Shown in pieces: positions 34,578-42,820 of a stretch of DNA of 64,000 nucleotides (position 1 is its first letter; each line of letters opens with the position of its first letter). The position numbers were made by a program, and so were the translations under genes. Under the pieces are notes generated by a model that saw only the letters and a program-made list of their open reading frames with translations, did no database searches and had not been told where the DNA came from. Source of the stretch: an uncultured Phascolarctobacterium sp. (GTDB lineage: Bacteria > Bacillota > Negativicutes > Acidaminococcales > Acidaminococcaceae); the NCBI GenBank assembly GCA_900757795.1, contig CAAEPE010000050.1, forward strand, positions 1-64,000, read 5' to 3'.

Positions 34578-36314
34578 ATGAATCTTGAAGGCTTAACCTT
34601 AAAATTAGTTAACGATACATTAAATAAAGAATTATTAGGCAGCAAAATTTACCGCGTGTATATGCCTAATCCTCATGCGGTGCTGCTGCTGTTGCGCCGC
34701 ACCGGCGATACCGGTTCCTTACTGGCGGATATGAACGGCGGCAGTCCTGCGTTATATATTCCCGTCAGGCTGCCGGAAAATCCGGAAACTCCGCCGGGCT
34801 TCTGCATGCTGCTGCGAAAGCATTTGGAAGAAGGACGTATTGCCAAAATTTATCAAAGCGGTTTAGACCGTATTATTACGCTGGAAATAGATATGCTGGG
34901 GCAGGCTGGCAAAATTATTACCAAAAAGCTTATTTTTGAGCTGACCGGCAAAAACAACAACGTTATTTTAGTGCAGGATAATATGATTATCGGCTGCCTG
35001 AAGCATGTAGGCGCAGCGCAAAGCAGTTATCGCTGCGTGCTGCCGGGCAGGGAATATATTGCCCCACCGCCACAAGCCGGGCTGAATATTTTAACAGAAA
35101 AGCCGGAAGCCATTGTGCAGGCGGCCAATAATCTGCCCGACGCCAATTTTGCCAAGGCTTTAGTCGCCGCAACTACAGGTATCGGCAAAGCCACCGCCGC
35201 AGAATTATTGACGGCGGCAGATATCCTGCCGCAGACAGTGCGTTTGGAGCAAGGAGAAGCGCAGGCCTTAACCAAGGTGCTTGCTGATTTGCAGCAGCAT
35301 TTGGCAGATGCGAGTACAAAAGCGGTTTACGCGCTTATCAGCCGTACCAACCAAGTGAAAACTATTTTGCCGCTGCCGCCGCAGAATTTAGAGCAGGGTA
35401 TGAGTGTGCGAGAGTTCGCCGACGTTAACAGCGCCATCAATTTTGCTGTGAGCCTTAAACCCATTCAGCTGCCGCAGCATGAACAGCTGCAAAAGCTGGT
35501 AACTGCCGAAAGCGCAAAGCTGACAAAAAAATTAACGGCGCTGCAGCAGGATTTACGGCACGCCGAGGACGCGGAAGCACAGCGAATGCTGGCGGATACG
35601 ATTATGGCGAATATTTATCAGCTGCACAGGGGGCAGACCGATGCGGAGCTGATAAATATTTATGACGGCGAAAAGGTACATGTCAAGCTCAATCCAGTGT
35701 TGTCGCCAACAGAAAATGCACAGGCTTATTATAAGCGTTATAATAAATATAAACGCGCGCAGATTGAGGTGCGCCGGCAAATTGAAGCTGCGCAGGAAAT
35801 GCTGGCTTATTTGGCAAGCTTAGACGTTTCGCTGCTGACGGCAACTACCAAAAACGAAATTGAAGAAATTCGCCAGGAAATGATTAACGTAGGCTTGATT
35901 AAGCTTATTGGCAAAAAGAAAACGAAAGCAAGCCTGCAAAAATCCCGGCCTCTGCATATTAAAATAAATGCAGAGGTTGACTTGTATATCGGCAAAAATA
36001 ATAAGCAGAACGATTATGTGACTTTTACTTTGGGCGGACCGCGGGATTTATGGTTTCACACCAAGAATATTCCCGGCTCCCACGTTATCATGAAAGGCCG
36101 GCCGCAGGAAAGTGACGTGCAGCTGGCAGTGCAGCTGGCGGCTTATTTCAGCAAGGCCGGAGCGGGCAGCAATGTACCTGTGGACTGCGTAGAGCGCCGT
36201 TATGTGAAAAAGCCTGCGGGAAGCAAGCCGGGCTTTGTAATTTTCACTAACCAGCGCACTTATTACACCACGCCGGATAAACAGCTTTTAGCAGCTTATT
36301 TACCTAAAGATTAA
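34578..36314 (+). CDS. rqcH: Ribosome quality control protein RqcH (NFACT family)
   Basis: This 578-residue Rqc2/NEMF homologue binds stalled 50S subunits and adds C-terminal alanine tails. The NFACT-N domain covers about residues 1-230 and contains D97-R98 in SGLDRIITLEI, the position of the tRNA-recognition pair known from Bacillus subtilis RqcH. A helix-hairpin-helix and a coiled-coil (about residues 290-430) follow, then the NFACT-R domain with GGPRDLWFHTKNIPGSHVI. Older annotations call the family fibronectin-binding protein FbpA. It has its own promoter. Confidence 0.93.
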   Translation: MNLEGLTLKLVNDTLNKELLGSKIYRVYMPNPHAVLLLLRRTGDTGSLLADMNGGSPALYIPVRLPENPETPPGFCMLLRKHLEEGRIAKIYQSGLDRIITLEIDMLGQAGKIITKKLIFELTGKNNNVILVQDNMIIGCLKHVGAAQSSYRCVLPGREYIAPPPQAGLNILTEKPEAIVQAANNLPDANFAKALVAATTGIGKATAAELLTAADILPQTVRLEQGEAQALTKVLADLQQHLADASTKAVYALISRTNQVKTILPLPPQNLEQGMSVREFADVNSAINFAVSLKPIQLPQHEQLQKLVTAESAKLTKKLTALQQDLRHAEDAEAQRMLADTIMANIYQLHRGQTDAELINIYDGEKVHVKLNPVLSPTENAQAYYKRYNKYKRAQIEVRRQIEAAQEMLAYLASLDVSLLTATTKNEIEEIRQEMINVGLIKLIGKKKTKASLQKSRPLHIKINAEVDLYIGKNNKQNDYVTFTLGGPRDLWFHTKNIPGSHVIMKGRPQESDVQLAVQLAAYFSKAGAGSNVPVDCVERRYVKKPAGSKPGFVIFTNQRTYYTTPDKQLLAAYLPKD

Positions 36315-36339
36315 ATAATTATGATGGAGGCAGTAAATT

Positions 36340-36822
36340 ATGTCTATTGAAAAGGTGCGCGCGTATCTGCGCCAATTTAATATGGAAGACCGTATTCTTG
36401 AATTTTCCGGCAGCAGTGCAACCGTAGAACTGGCGGCGCAGGCTGCAGGCTGCGAGCCTGCGCGCATTGCCAAAACTTTATCCTTTAAACTAAACGATAA
36501 CAGCTGCGTGCTGATTGTGGCTGCCGGCGATGCTAAGGTGGATAACGCTAAGTATAAGCATTTTTTTGGCTGCAAGGCAAAAATGCTGAGCGCTGAGGAA
36601 GTTGAGCCTATGATTGGCCACGCTATCGGCGGTGTATGCTCCTTTGGTATTAACGAAGGCGTAAAGGTTTATTTGGATATTTCCTTAAAACGCTTTCAAA
36701 CATTTTTTCCCGCCTGCGGCAGCTCCAACAGCGCCATTGAATTAACGCCGGAGGAATTGGAAAAATATTCTTCTAACTGCCAAGGCTGGGTAGATTTGTG
36801 CAAGGGCTGGCAGGAGGCCTAA
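36340..36822 (+). CDS. YbaK/EbsC family aminoacyl-tRNA deacylase
   Basis: This 160-residue protein of the YbaK/ProX superfamily probably clears mischarged tRNA, such as Cys-tRNA(Pro). The fold is indicated by KTLSFKLNDNSCVLIVAAGDAKVDNAKYK, with the conserved lysine near residue 43, and by GHAIGGVCSFGINEGVKVYLDISLKRF. GGAGG precedes the ATG. It follows rqcH after 25 bases and is probably co-transcribed, so two translation-quality genes sit together. Confidence 0.9.
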   Translation: MSIEKVRAYLRQFNMEDRILEFSGSSATVELAAQAAGCEPARIAKTLSFKLNDNSCVLIVAAGDAKVDNAKYKHFFGCKAKMLSAEEVEPMIGHAIGGVCSFGINEGVKVYLDISLKRFQTFFPACGSSNSAIELTPEELEKYSSNCQGWVDLCKGWQEA

Positions 36823-36856
36823 AGACTAGAAAAATAACGCAAGACTAAGAAAAATG

Positions 36857-36885
36857 CTGAAATTAGGCGTAAAATATGGTATAAT
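36857..36885 (+). promoter_or_regulatory. Promoter of the yicC-remA-gmk-rpoZ-coaBC unit
   Basis: An extended -10 TGGTATAAT (36877-36885) follows a weak -35, CTGAAA (36857-36862), with a 17-base spacer. The 5' leader holds an interrupted inverted repeat, GATAAG/CTTATC, at 36896-36921. Confidence 0.6.
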
Positions 36886-36969
36886 TATTTTTCAAGATAA
36901 GAACGAAGCTTGTTGCTTATCTCTTTAAATGTATAAAAATATACCAATCGGGGAGTTGGGAGGAAATTC

Positions 36970-37869
36970 ATGTTGAAAAGCATGACCGGTTTTGGCCGCG
37001 GTGAATACGAAGACGCTGATTTTTCTATCACTGTGGAAATGAAAACCGTAAACCATCGTTATAATGAAGTGGCAATTCGTCTGCCGCGTTTTTTAAATCC
37101 TTTAGAGGACCGCATCCGCAAAACTATTTTAAAAACCGTCAGCCGCGGGCGCATTGACGTTTTTATTAACGCTGACTATACAACCAGCGATAATTGCTCG
37201 TTAAAGGTTGATAAAAATCTTGCCGCCGCTTATCATAAAGCATTGCAAGAAGTGGGCGAAGCTATCGGCGCCGAAGAAACCGGTATCAACACCGCTGCGG
37301 AAATTTTGTATTTGTCCCGCTGTCAGGATGTTATCAATATTAAAGAAGGCTTTTTTGATGTTGAAAGCGTTTGGCCGAAGGTGGAGCAGGCTGTACGTCA
37401 AGCTTTACAGAACTTGGTTGCTATGCGCGAGACCGAGGGCGGCAATATTTACGGCGATTTTATTTACCGCGCCGATTTGATTGCCGCAAAGCTGGCTTTG
37501 ATTGAAGAACGCTCTCCCATGGTGGTGGAAGAATATCAGGCTAAGCTGAGCGAGCGTCTGACTAATCTTTTGGCTGACCATAATATTACTGTAGAGCCGG
37601 AACGTTTGCTGCAGGAGGTAGCGATTTTTGCCGACCGCACCAGCATTACGGAAGAAATTGTGCGTTTGAAAAGCCATATTAAGCAATTTAAGCTGATTAT
37701 TGCTTCCGACCAGCCGGTAGGCAGGAAATTGGACTTTTTGATTCAGGAATTTAACCGCGAAGCTAACACCATTGCTTCCAAAGCCAATGACTATACCTTG
37801 GCGCAGATTGTGGTAGAAATTAAGGCGGAGATTGAAAAAATCCGCGAGCAGATACAAAATATTGAGTAG
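36970..37869 (+). CDS. yicC: YicC family endoribonuclease
   Basis: This 299-residue protein begins MLKSMTGFGRGEYED and ends with the C-terminal block GRKLDFLIQEFNREANTIASKAND, both diagnostic of the YicC/YloC family of endoribonucleases that act on RNA in stress and stationary phase. Length matches the family. It opens a classical Firmicute cluster with remA, gmk, rpoZ and coaBC. Confidence 0.95.
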   Translation: MLKSMTGFGRGEYEDADFSITVEMKTVNHRYNEVAIRLPRFLNPLEDRIRKTILKTVSRGRIDVFINADYTTSDNCSLKVDKNLAAAYHKALQEVGEAIGAEETGINTAAEILYLSRCQDVINIKEGFFDVESVWPKVEQAVRQALQNLVAMRETEGGNIYGDFIYRADLIAAKLALIEERSPMVVEEYQAKLSERLTNLLADHNITVEPERLLQEVAIFADRTSITEEIVRLKSHIKQFKLIIASDQPVGRKLDFLIQEFNREANTIASKANDYTLAQIVVEIKAEIEKIREQIQNIE

Positions 37870-37884
37870 GAGGGGAACGGTAAC

Positions 37885-38145
37885 GTGGATATTAAGCTGA
37901 TTAATATTGGTTTCGGTAATGTTGTATCCGTAAATCGTATTATTGCCATTATCAGTCCCGAATCGGCGCCTATTAAGCGTATTATTCAGGAAGCGCGTGA
38001 TAAAGGTATGTTGATTGACGCTACCTATGGCCGCAGAACAAGAGCTGTTGTGGTAACAGACAGCGGACATATTCTGCTAAGCGCCGTACAGCCCGAAACG
38101 GTAGCCAACCGTTTGACCATGAATGACGTGGAGGATGAGGAATAA
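37885..38145 (+). CDS. remA: RemA-like regulator (DUF370)
   Basis: This 86-residue protein resembles RemA of Bacillus, a DNA-binding activator of extracellular-matrix genes, with the family core FGNVVSVNRIIAIISPESAPIKRIIQEARDKGMLIDATYGRRTRAVVVTDSGHI in pattern. The start is GTG with AGGAGGGG seven bases upstream. In non-biofilm models the function of DUF370 is unsettled; its place between yicC and gmk is conserved across Firmicutes. Confidence 0.92.
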   Translation: MDIKLINIGFGNVVSVNRIIAIISPESAPIKRIIQEARDKGMLIDATYGRRTRAVVVTDSGHILLSAVQPETVANRLTMNDVEDEE

Positions 38146-38146
38146 A

Positions 38147-38791
38147 ATGGAGAAGCAGGCAAAAAACGTAACTCCACAGGGATTGCTGCTGGTAGTTTCC
38201 GGTCCTTCAGGCGCAGGCAAGGGCACAATCTGCCAAATTTTGCGCGATAAGCTGCCGGATTTAGGTTACTCTATTTCTGTTACTACCCGTCAGCCACGCG
38301 TAGGCGAAGTGGACGGCAAAAGCTATTTCTTCAAAACAGTTTCGCAAGTCAAAGAAATGATTGCTCAGGGCGAACTGTTGGAATACGCAGAGGTTTACGG
38401 CAATTATTACGGTACGCCGCGACAGTATGTTATGGAGCTTTTGCAAAGCGGTCATGACGTTTTATTGGAAATTGATATTCAGGGAGCGTTGCAGATTAAA
38501 AAGCGTTTTCCGGAGGGCGTGTTTGTTTTTATTGTGCCGCCTTCCCTGGACGAGCTTTCCGCCCGCATTTATAAACGCGGTACGGACAGCGAGGATGTGA
38601 TAAAGCGCCGTATGGCGTCTGCTGCCAGCGAGCTGACCTATGCTGCCGAATATGATTATATTATTGTCAACGATATTGCGGAAAAGGCTGCCAATAAGGT
38701 TTTAACCATTATGGAGGCTGAACGCTATCGGGTGGCAAGAACATATTTTATTGTTGATGAAATTTGTAAATGTAAAAGAGAAAAAGCATAA
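38147..38791 (+). CDS. gmk: Guanylate kinase
   Basis: This 214-residue enzyme phosphorylates GMP to GDP. The P-loop is SGPSGAGKGT, and the GMP-binding region shows SVTTRQPRVGEVDGKSYFF and EYAEVYGNYYGTP. ATG 38147 is used because GAGG lies six bases upstream, and an upstream in-frame ATG would lie inside remA without a good site and add eight unusual residues. Confidence 0.97.
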   Translation: MEKQAKNVTPQGLLLVVSGPSGAGKGTICQILRDKLPDLGYSISVTTRQPRVGEVDGKSYFFKTVSQVKEMIAQGELLEYAEVYGNYYGTPRQYVMELLQSGHDVLLEIDIQGALQIKKRFPEGVFVFIVPPSLDELSARIYKRGTDSEDVIKRRMASAASELTYAAEYDYIIVNDIAEKAANKVLTIMEAERYRVARTYFIVDEICKCKREKA

Positions 38792-38804
38792 GGAGTGATG
38801 ATAA

Positions 38805-38999
38805 ATGTCTATGGTAGACCCTTCTATTGATTATTTGGCTGAAAAGGTTGACAGCAAATATACTTTGGTTATTTTGGCTGCTAAAAGAGCGCGTGAACTG
38901 ACAAAACCGTCTGTAAATGCACCGGAAAAAGAAGTCAGCACCGCTTTAAAAGAAATTGCTAAAGATTCTATTACCTACGAGCGTACTAAAAACGTATAA
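38805..38999 (+). CDS. rpoZ: RNA polymerase omega subunit
   Basis: This 64-residue protein matches the short Firmicute omega: PSIDYLAEKVDSKYTLVILAAKRARELT in pattern, with the conserved AAKRARxL helix that clamps the beta-prime subunit. AGGAGTGATG-type spacing precedes the ATG. It follows gmk as in most bacteria. Confidence 0.94.
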   Translation: MSMVDPSIDYLAEKVDSKYTLVILAAKRARELTKPSVNAPEKEVSTALKEIAKDSITYERTKNV

Positions 39000-39017
39000 C
39001 AGCAGGAGGAAAAAGCC

Positions 39018-40229
39018 TTGTTAAAGGGTAAAAAGATTGTTTTAGGTGTTACCGGCGGCATTGCCGTTTATAAAGCAGTGGACTTGGTAAGCCGTCTGCG
39101 TAAGCAGGGATGCGAAGTGCGCGTAGTCATGACGGAGCATGCCCAGCAGTTTGTAACACCGCTGACCTTTAAAGAAATAAGCGGCAACCGGGTAGCTGTG
39201 TCCATGTGGAGCGGCAATCAGGAATTTAATGTAGAGCATATTGCTCTGGCTAATTGGGCAGACGCTTTTGTGGTAGCTCCTGCTACCGCTAATATTATTG
39301 CCAAAATGGCTTATGGCTTGGCAGATGATTTGTTAAGCACTACGCTTTTGGCAGCGCAGGCTCCCGTTATTGTCTGTCCGGCGATGAATACCGGTATGTA
39401 TAAAAATCCGGCAACTCAGGAAAATATCGCTAAGCTTGCAGGCCGCGGCATCAGCATAATGCCTCCCGCTGTGGGCAAATTAGCCTGCGGTACCAGCGGC
39501 GCCGGTCGTCTGCCGGAACCACAGGAAATTGTAGAATTTATCAGTGCGTTTTTTGCCAAGCGTGAAGGCGATTTGCGCGGCTTAAAGGTTTTGGTAACCG
39601 CGGCCGGTACGCGCGAGCCTATCGACCCCGTGCGTTTTGTGGGCAATCGTTCCAGCGGCAAAATGGGTTACGCAGTAGCGCAGATGGCTGCTGAACGCGG
39701 CGCAGAGGTTTTGCTGGTCAGTGGACCTTCTGCTTTGGCAGCGCCGGCTAATGTGCGCACAGTTAAGGTGGAAACTACCAACGAAATGCTGGAAGCCTGC
39801 GTGAATGCTTATGGCGAAATGGATATCGTTATCAAGGCGGCAGCTGTTGCCGATTATCGTCCCCATGATGTGGCAGACCAAAAAATCAAAAAGAAAACCG
39901 ACGACGCTTTGACCGTGGTGATGGATAAAAATCCGGACATTCTTAAAATTCTTGGTTCCCAAAAAAAGCATCAGGTTTTGGTTGGATTTGCTGCTGAAAC
40001 GCAGAATTTGTTGGCAAACGCTCGCGATAAAGTAATCAAAAAGAATTTGGATATGATTGTTGCCAACGACGTTACGGCGGCAGGCGCAGGCTTTAACGCC
40101 GATACCAATATCGTTAAATTTCTTTTTGCCAGCGGCGAGGTGCGTTCCTTAGAGCAGATGCCTAAGGCAGAGGTAGCTAACCGGATTTTAGACGAAGCCT
40201 TAAAAATTCGTCGCCAAAGGCAGGCATAA
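39018..40229 (+). CDS. coaBC: Phosphopantothenoylcysteine decarboxylase/phosphopantothenate-cysteine ligase
   Basis: This 403-residue bifunctional coenzyme A enzyme has an N-terminal CoaC flavoprotein domain (GVTGGIAVYKAVDLVSRLRKQG, the active-site histidine in EHIALANWAD, and PAMNTGMY) and a C-terminal CoaB domain (VTAAGTREPIDPVRFVGNRSSGKMG). The start is TTG with AGGAGG about nine bases upstream. It closes the yicC unit; no strong terminator is seen before the metK control region. Confidence 0.96.
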   Translation: MLKGKKIVLGVTGGIAVYKAVDLVSRLRKQGCEVRVVMTEHAQQFVTPLTFKEISGNRVAVSMWSGNQEFNVEHIALANWADAFVVAPATANIIAKMAYGLADDLLSTTLLAAQAPVIVCPAMNTGMYKNPATQENIAKLAGRGISIMPPAVGKLACGTSGAGRLPEPQEIVEFISAFFAKREGDLRGLKVLVTAAGTREPIDPVRFVGNRSSGKMGYAVAQMAAERGAEVLLVSGPSALAAPANVRTVKVETTNEMLEACVNAYGEMDIVIKAAAVADYRPHDVADQKIKKKTDDALTVVMDKNPDILKILGSQKKHQVLVGFAAETQNLLANARDKVIKKNLDMIVANDVTAAGAGFNADTNIVKFLFASGEVRSLEQMPKAEVANRILDEALKIRRQRQA

Positions 40230-40314
40230 TAAACTGTTTTTCAAAAGAAAATTTCTCAATAAGTTCTAGCTTGTTCTAAAAATAAATTTATTATGTGAAT
40301 TTATTGAAAAGGGC

Positions 40315-40343
40315 TTGCTATATTCGACAAGATAGATTATAAT
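40315..40343 (+). promoter_or_regulatory. Promoter of metK
   Basis: TTGCTA (40315-40320), a 17-base spacer and TATAAT (40338-40343) lie just before the riboswitch. Confidence 0.7.
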
Positions 40344-40365
40344 AAGCAAGGTAAAAATCAAATTA

Positions 40366-40476
40366 CTCATCAAGAGCGGTGGAGGGAATGGCCCTGTGAA
40401 ACCGCAGCAACCACTATGGAGTGACATCCGTAAACGGTGCTAAGTCCTACAGCACTTGAGCTGTGAGATGAGGATG
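40366..40476 (+). promoter_or_regulatory. SAM-I (S-box) riboswitch upstream of metK
   Basis: The leader contains the conserved S-box parts in order: ATCAAGAGCGGTGGAGGGA, GGCCCTGTGAAACC, GCAGCAACC, GGTGCTAAGTCCTACAGC and GAGATGAGG. These build the SAM-binding four-way junction. When SAM is bound the downstream terminator should form and shut off metK, a feedback loop on SAM synthesis. Confidence 0.95.
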
Positions 40477-40490
40477 CTTTAAAGGTATTT

Positions 40491-40521
40491 ATGGCGTTCT
40501 CAATCAGAGAACGCCATTTTT
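40491..40521 (+). terminator. Riboswitch-controlled terminator of metK
   Basis: A perfect 11-base stem (ATGGCGTTCTC with GAGAACGCCAT, loop AATCA) followed by TTTT lies 15 bases after the riboswitch core and 39 bases before metK, the expected expression platform. Confidence 0.92.
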
Positions 40522-40559
40522 AATTACTATTTTTCGTATGTTCACGAAAGGAGATAAAC

Positions 40560-41738
40560 ATGAGAAAATTATTCACTTCTGAATCTGTTACCGAAGGCCA
40601 TCCTGATAAAATTGCCGACCAAATTTCCGACGCTGTGCTTGACGCCATCTTAGAGCAGGACCCGAAAGGACGCGTAGCCTGCGAAACTATTGTTACTACC
40701 GGACAAATTCATATTTTTGGCGAAATTTCTACCAAATGCTACGTTGACATTCCCCGTATTGCCCGCCAAACTGTTATTGATATTGGTTACGACCGCGCCA
40801 AATATGGTTTTGACGGCAACACCTGCGGCGTGCTGGTTTCTATTGACGAGCAGTCTCCCGATATTGCTATGGGTGTTGATAAGTCTTTGGAAGCTAAAAA
40901 AGGCAGTGCAGCCGAAGAAGAAGCCGGCGCCGGCGACCAAGGCATGATGTTTGGTTATGCAACTAACGAAACTGACAGCTACATGCCCATGCCAGCCTAT
41001 TTAGCTAACAAGCTGTCTCTGCGTTTGACTGAAGTACGCAAAAACGGCACCTTGGCTTATCTGCGTCCTGACGGCAAAACTCAAGTTACGGTGGAATATG
41101 AAAACGGTAAGCCGGTACGCATTGATGCGATTGTAATTTCTTCTCAACATGCTCCGGAGATTTCTCACGAGCAAATTACCGAAGATATTATTGAAAATGT
41201 TGTTAAGCCCGTTGTGCCTGCCGCAATGCTGGACGACAACACAAAATATTATATCAATCCTACGGGCCGTTTTGTTATCGGCGGACCGCAAGGCGATGCC
41301 GGCTTGACAGGACGCAAAATTATTGTTGATACTTACGGCGGTATGGCTCGTCATGGCGGCGGCGCTTTCTCCGGCAAGGATCCTTCCAAGGTTGACCGCA
41401 GTGCTGCTTACGCTGCTCGCTATGTAGCTAAAAATATTGTAGCGGCTGGTTTGGCTGACAAATGCGAAATTCAGTTGGCTTATGCCATTGGCGTGGCTCA
41501 GCCTGTTTCTGTATTGGTAGAAACCTTTGGTACTGCCAAAATTGCCGAAGAAAAAATTGCTGAATTGGTACGTAAAAACTTTGCGTTAAGTCCTACCGGT
41601 ATTATCAAAGAATTGAATTTGCTGCGTCCTATTTACAAACAAACCGCTGCTTACGGTCATTTTGGCCGCACCGATATTGATCTGCCTTGGGAGCACACCG
41701 ATAAGGCGGCAGCATTGCGCGAGCAGGTTGGACTGTAA
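40560..41738 (+). CDS. metK: S-adenosylmethionine synthetase
   Basis: This 392-residue enzyme makes S-adenosylmethionine from methionine and ATP. It shows VTEGHPDKIADQISDAVLD, the GAGDQGMMFGYA hexapeptide region, and the P-loop-like GGGAFSGKDPSKVDRSAAY. AAAGGAG lies before the ATG. It is controlled by the SAM-I riboswitch and transcribed as a single gene. The next transcript begins with its own promoter 13 bases past the stop. Confidence 0.98.
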   Translation: MRKLFTSESVTEGHPDKIADQISDAVLDAILEQDPKGRVACETIVTTGQIHIFGEISTKCYVDIPRIARQTVIDIGYDRAKYGFDGNTCGVLVSIDEQSPDIAMGVDKSLEAKKGSAAEEEAGAGDQGMMFGYATNETDSYMPMPAYLANKLSLRLTEVRKNGTLAYLRPDGKTQVTVEYENGKPVRIDAIVISSQHAPEISHEQITEDIIENVVKPVVPAAMLDDNTKYYINPTGRFVIGGPQGDAGLTGRKIIVDTYGGMARHGGGAFSGKDPSKVDRSAAYAARYVAKNIVAAGLADKCEIQLAYAIGVAQPVSVLVETFGTAKIAEEKIAELVRKNFALSPTGIIKELNLLRPIYKQTAAYGHFGRTDIDLPWEHTDKAAALREQVGL

Positions 41739-41750
41739 GCAAATCTGTTC

Positions 41751-41779
41751 TTGACAAAAGTTTAGCTTTACTGTATTAT
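41751..41779 (+). promoter_or_regulatory. Promoter of tRNA-Ala
   Basis: A perfect TTGACA (41751-41756), a 17-base spacer and TATTAT (41774-41779) lie 12 bases before the tRNA. Confidence 0.85.
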
Positions 41780-41791
41780 AAAAAATATATT

Positions 41792-41867
<76 letters not shown>

Positions 41868-41880
41868 AATGTAAATTGTG

Positions 41881-41911
41881 CGCCGTGACTTGTGTCACGG
41901 CGTTAGTTTTT
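41881..41911 (+). terminator. Terminator 1 after tRNA-Ala
   Basis: CGCCGTGAC pairs with GTCACGGCG around TTGT, followed by TTAGTTTTT. Confidence 0.85.
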
Positions 41912-41980
41912 AATACACGAGTTAAACAAACAAAAAAACAGCGGTTCGATCCCGCTTATCTCCACCAAACGTAAATGATA

Positions 41981-42012
41981 CGCCGCAGCTAATGCTGCGG
42001 CGTTAGTTTTTT
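41981..42012 (+). terminator. Terminator 2, in the second repeat unit
   Basis: CGCCGCAGC pairs with GCTGCGGCG around TAAT, followed by TTAGTTTTTT. The flanks equal those of terminator 1, but the stem carries paired substitutions that keep it perfect. Confidence 0.85.
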
Positions 42013-42075
42013 AATACACGAGTTAAACAAACAAAAAAACAGCGGTTCGATCCCGCTTATCTCCAATAAAAAATT

Positions 42076-42105
42076 GAGCTCCGTAACTTTTGTTACGGAG
42101 CTTTT
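42076..42105. terminator. Terminator 3, bidirectional between tRNA-Ala repeats and the desulfoferrodoxin gene
   Basis: GCTCCGTAAC pairs with GTTACGGAGC around TTTT. T-tracts follow on both strands, so it can also end the leftward desulfoferrodoxin gene. The sequence is unrelated to terminators 1 and 2. Confidence 0.85.
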
Positions 42106-42122
42106 GCTTTAATTTTGGTTCT

Positions 42123-42506
42123 TTAAATCTCCTTCATCCATAGTCCGTGCAGATTGCAGTAAGCGTAAGCTGCAAGCGGACGGTCGTCAGCGGTGAGAGC
42201 AAAAGTAACCTGCGGTTTATCGCCAGGTGTCAAAACCTTGCGTTGACCGCCTTTTTCGGTTTGCAGATATACCCATTCAATATAGTGAGCAGGAATCATT
42301 GGATGTTCCACACTGCCGACGCGTACAGTTATTGTGCTGCCCTCTACACTAATATCGGGAACATGCTTTTCTTGCGCTGCGTCCACAGTGTTAGGCACCA
42401 ATTCCTGCATTTCCTCACCACAGCAGGTGAGGGGCATATTGCTGTCCACAATCATACCTACCATATTACCACATTTTTTACAGATAAAAAATTTGTGAGC
42501 TGTCAT
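42123..42506 (-). CDS. dfx: Desulfoferrodoxin (superoxide reductase)
   Basis: This 127-residue iron protein reduces superoxide to hydrogen peroxide in anaerobes. An N-terminal desulforedoxin-like iron site is seen (CKKCGN and CCGEEM), followed by the SOR domain with ligands EKHVP, VEHPMIPAHYIEW and YCNLHGLW, giving the four-histidine, one-cysteine centre. ATG 42506 is chosen since AGGAG lies eight bases upstream; an in-frame GTG three codons earlier touches that site. It has its own promoter. Confidence 0.94.
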   Translation of the reverse strand: MTAHKFFICKKCGNMVGMIVDSNMPLTCCGEEMQELVPNTVDAAQEKHVPDISVEGSTITVRVGSVEHPMIPAHYIEWVYLQTEKGGQRKVLTPGDKPQVTFALTADDRPLAAYAYCNLHGLWMKEI

Positions 42507-42542
42507 TTTTTTCACTCCTTCGTATTTTTATGTTACATACAT

Positions 42543-42630
42543 GACAATGCTGCGATAGCAATATTTGCTGCCTTCATTGTCTCTAGTTTAATTATACTTC
42601 AATAATATATAAAAAGATAGGCTTTCACAA
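42543..42630 (-). promoter_or_regulatory. Promoter and inverted repeat upstream of dfx
   Basis: On the minus strand TTGTGA (42630-42625), a 17-base spacer and TATTAT (42607-42602) form a promoter. Downstream of its start, GACAATG (42543-42549) and CATTGTC (42574-42580) form a 7-base inverted repeat enclosing a smaller one (AGCAATATTTGCT), a possible operator or leader hairpin. Confidence 0.55.
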
Positions 42631-42728
42631 AAATATTATATGTGTGACAAAGAGGTGACACAATAACTGTTAAGCGAGAAAGTTCGCTGACCAAAACAAA
42701 AAGTGTGAGCAAAAAAGGAAATCATTCA

Positions 42729-42766
42729 AGCCTGTGAGGACAAAACAGGCTGTGGTGGTGTATAAT
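42729..42766 (+). promoter_or_regulatory. Promoter of addBA with an overlapping palindrome
   Basis: TATAAT (42761-42766) lies 55 bases before addB with a weak -35, AGGACA (42737-42742), spacer 18. A perfect inverted repeat, AGCCTGT (42729-42735) and ACAGGCT (42745-42751), brackets the -35. The rest of 42631-42820 shows nothing recognisable. Confidence 0.5.
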
Positions 42767-42820
42767 AATTTTAGATTTATGAAGAAAGCTAAACGTAAAA
42801 TCAAGCAAGGAGTACAGTAA

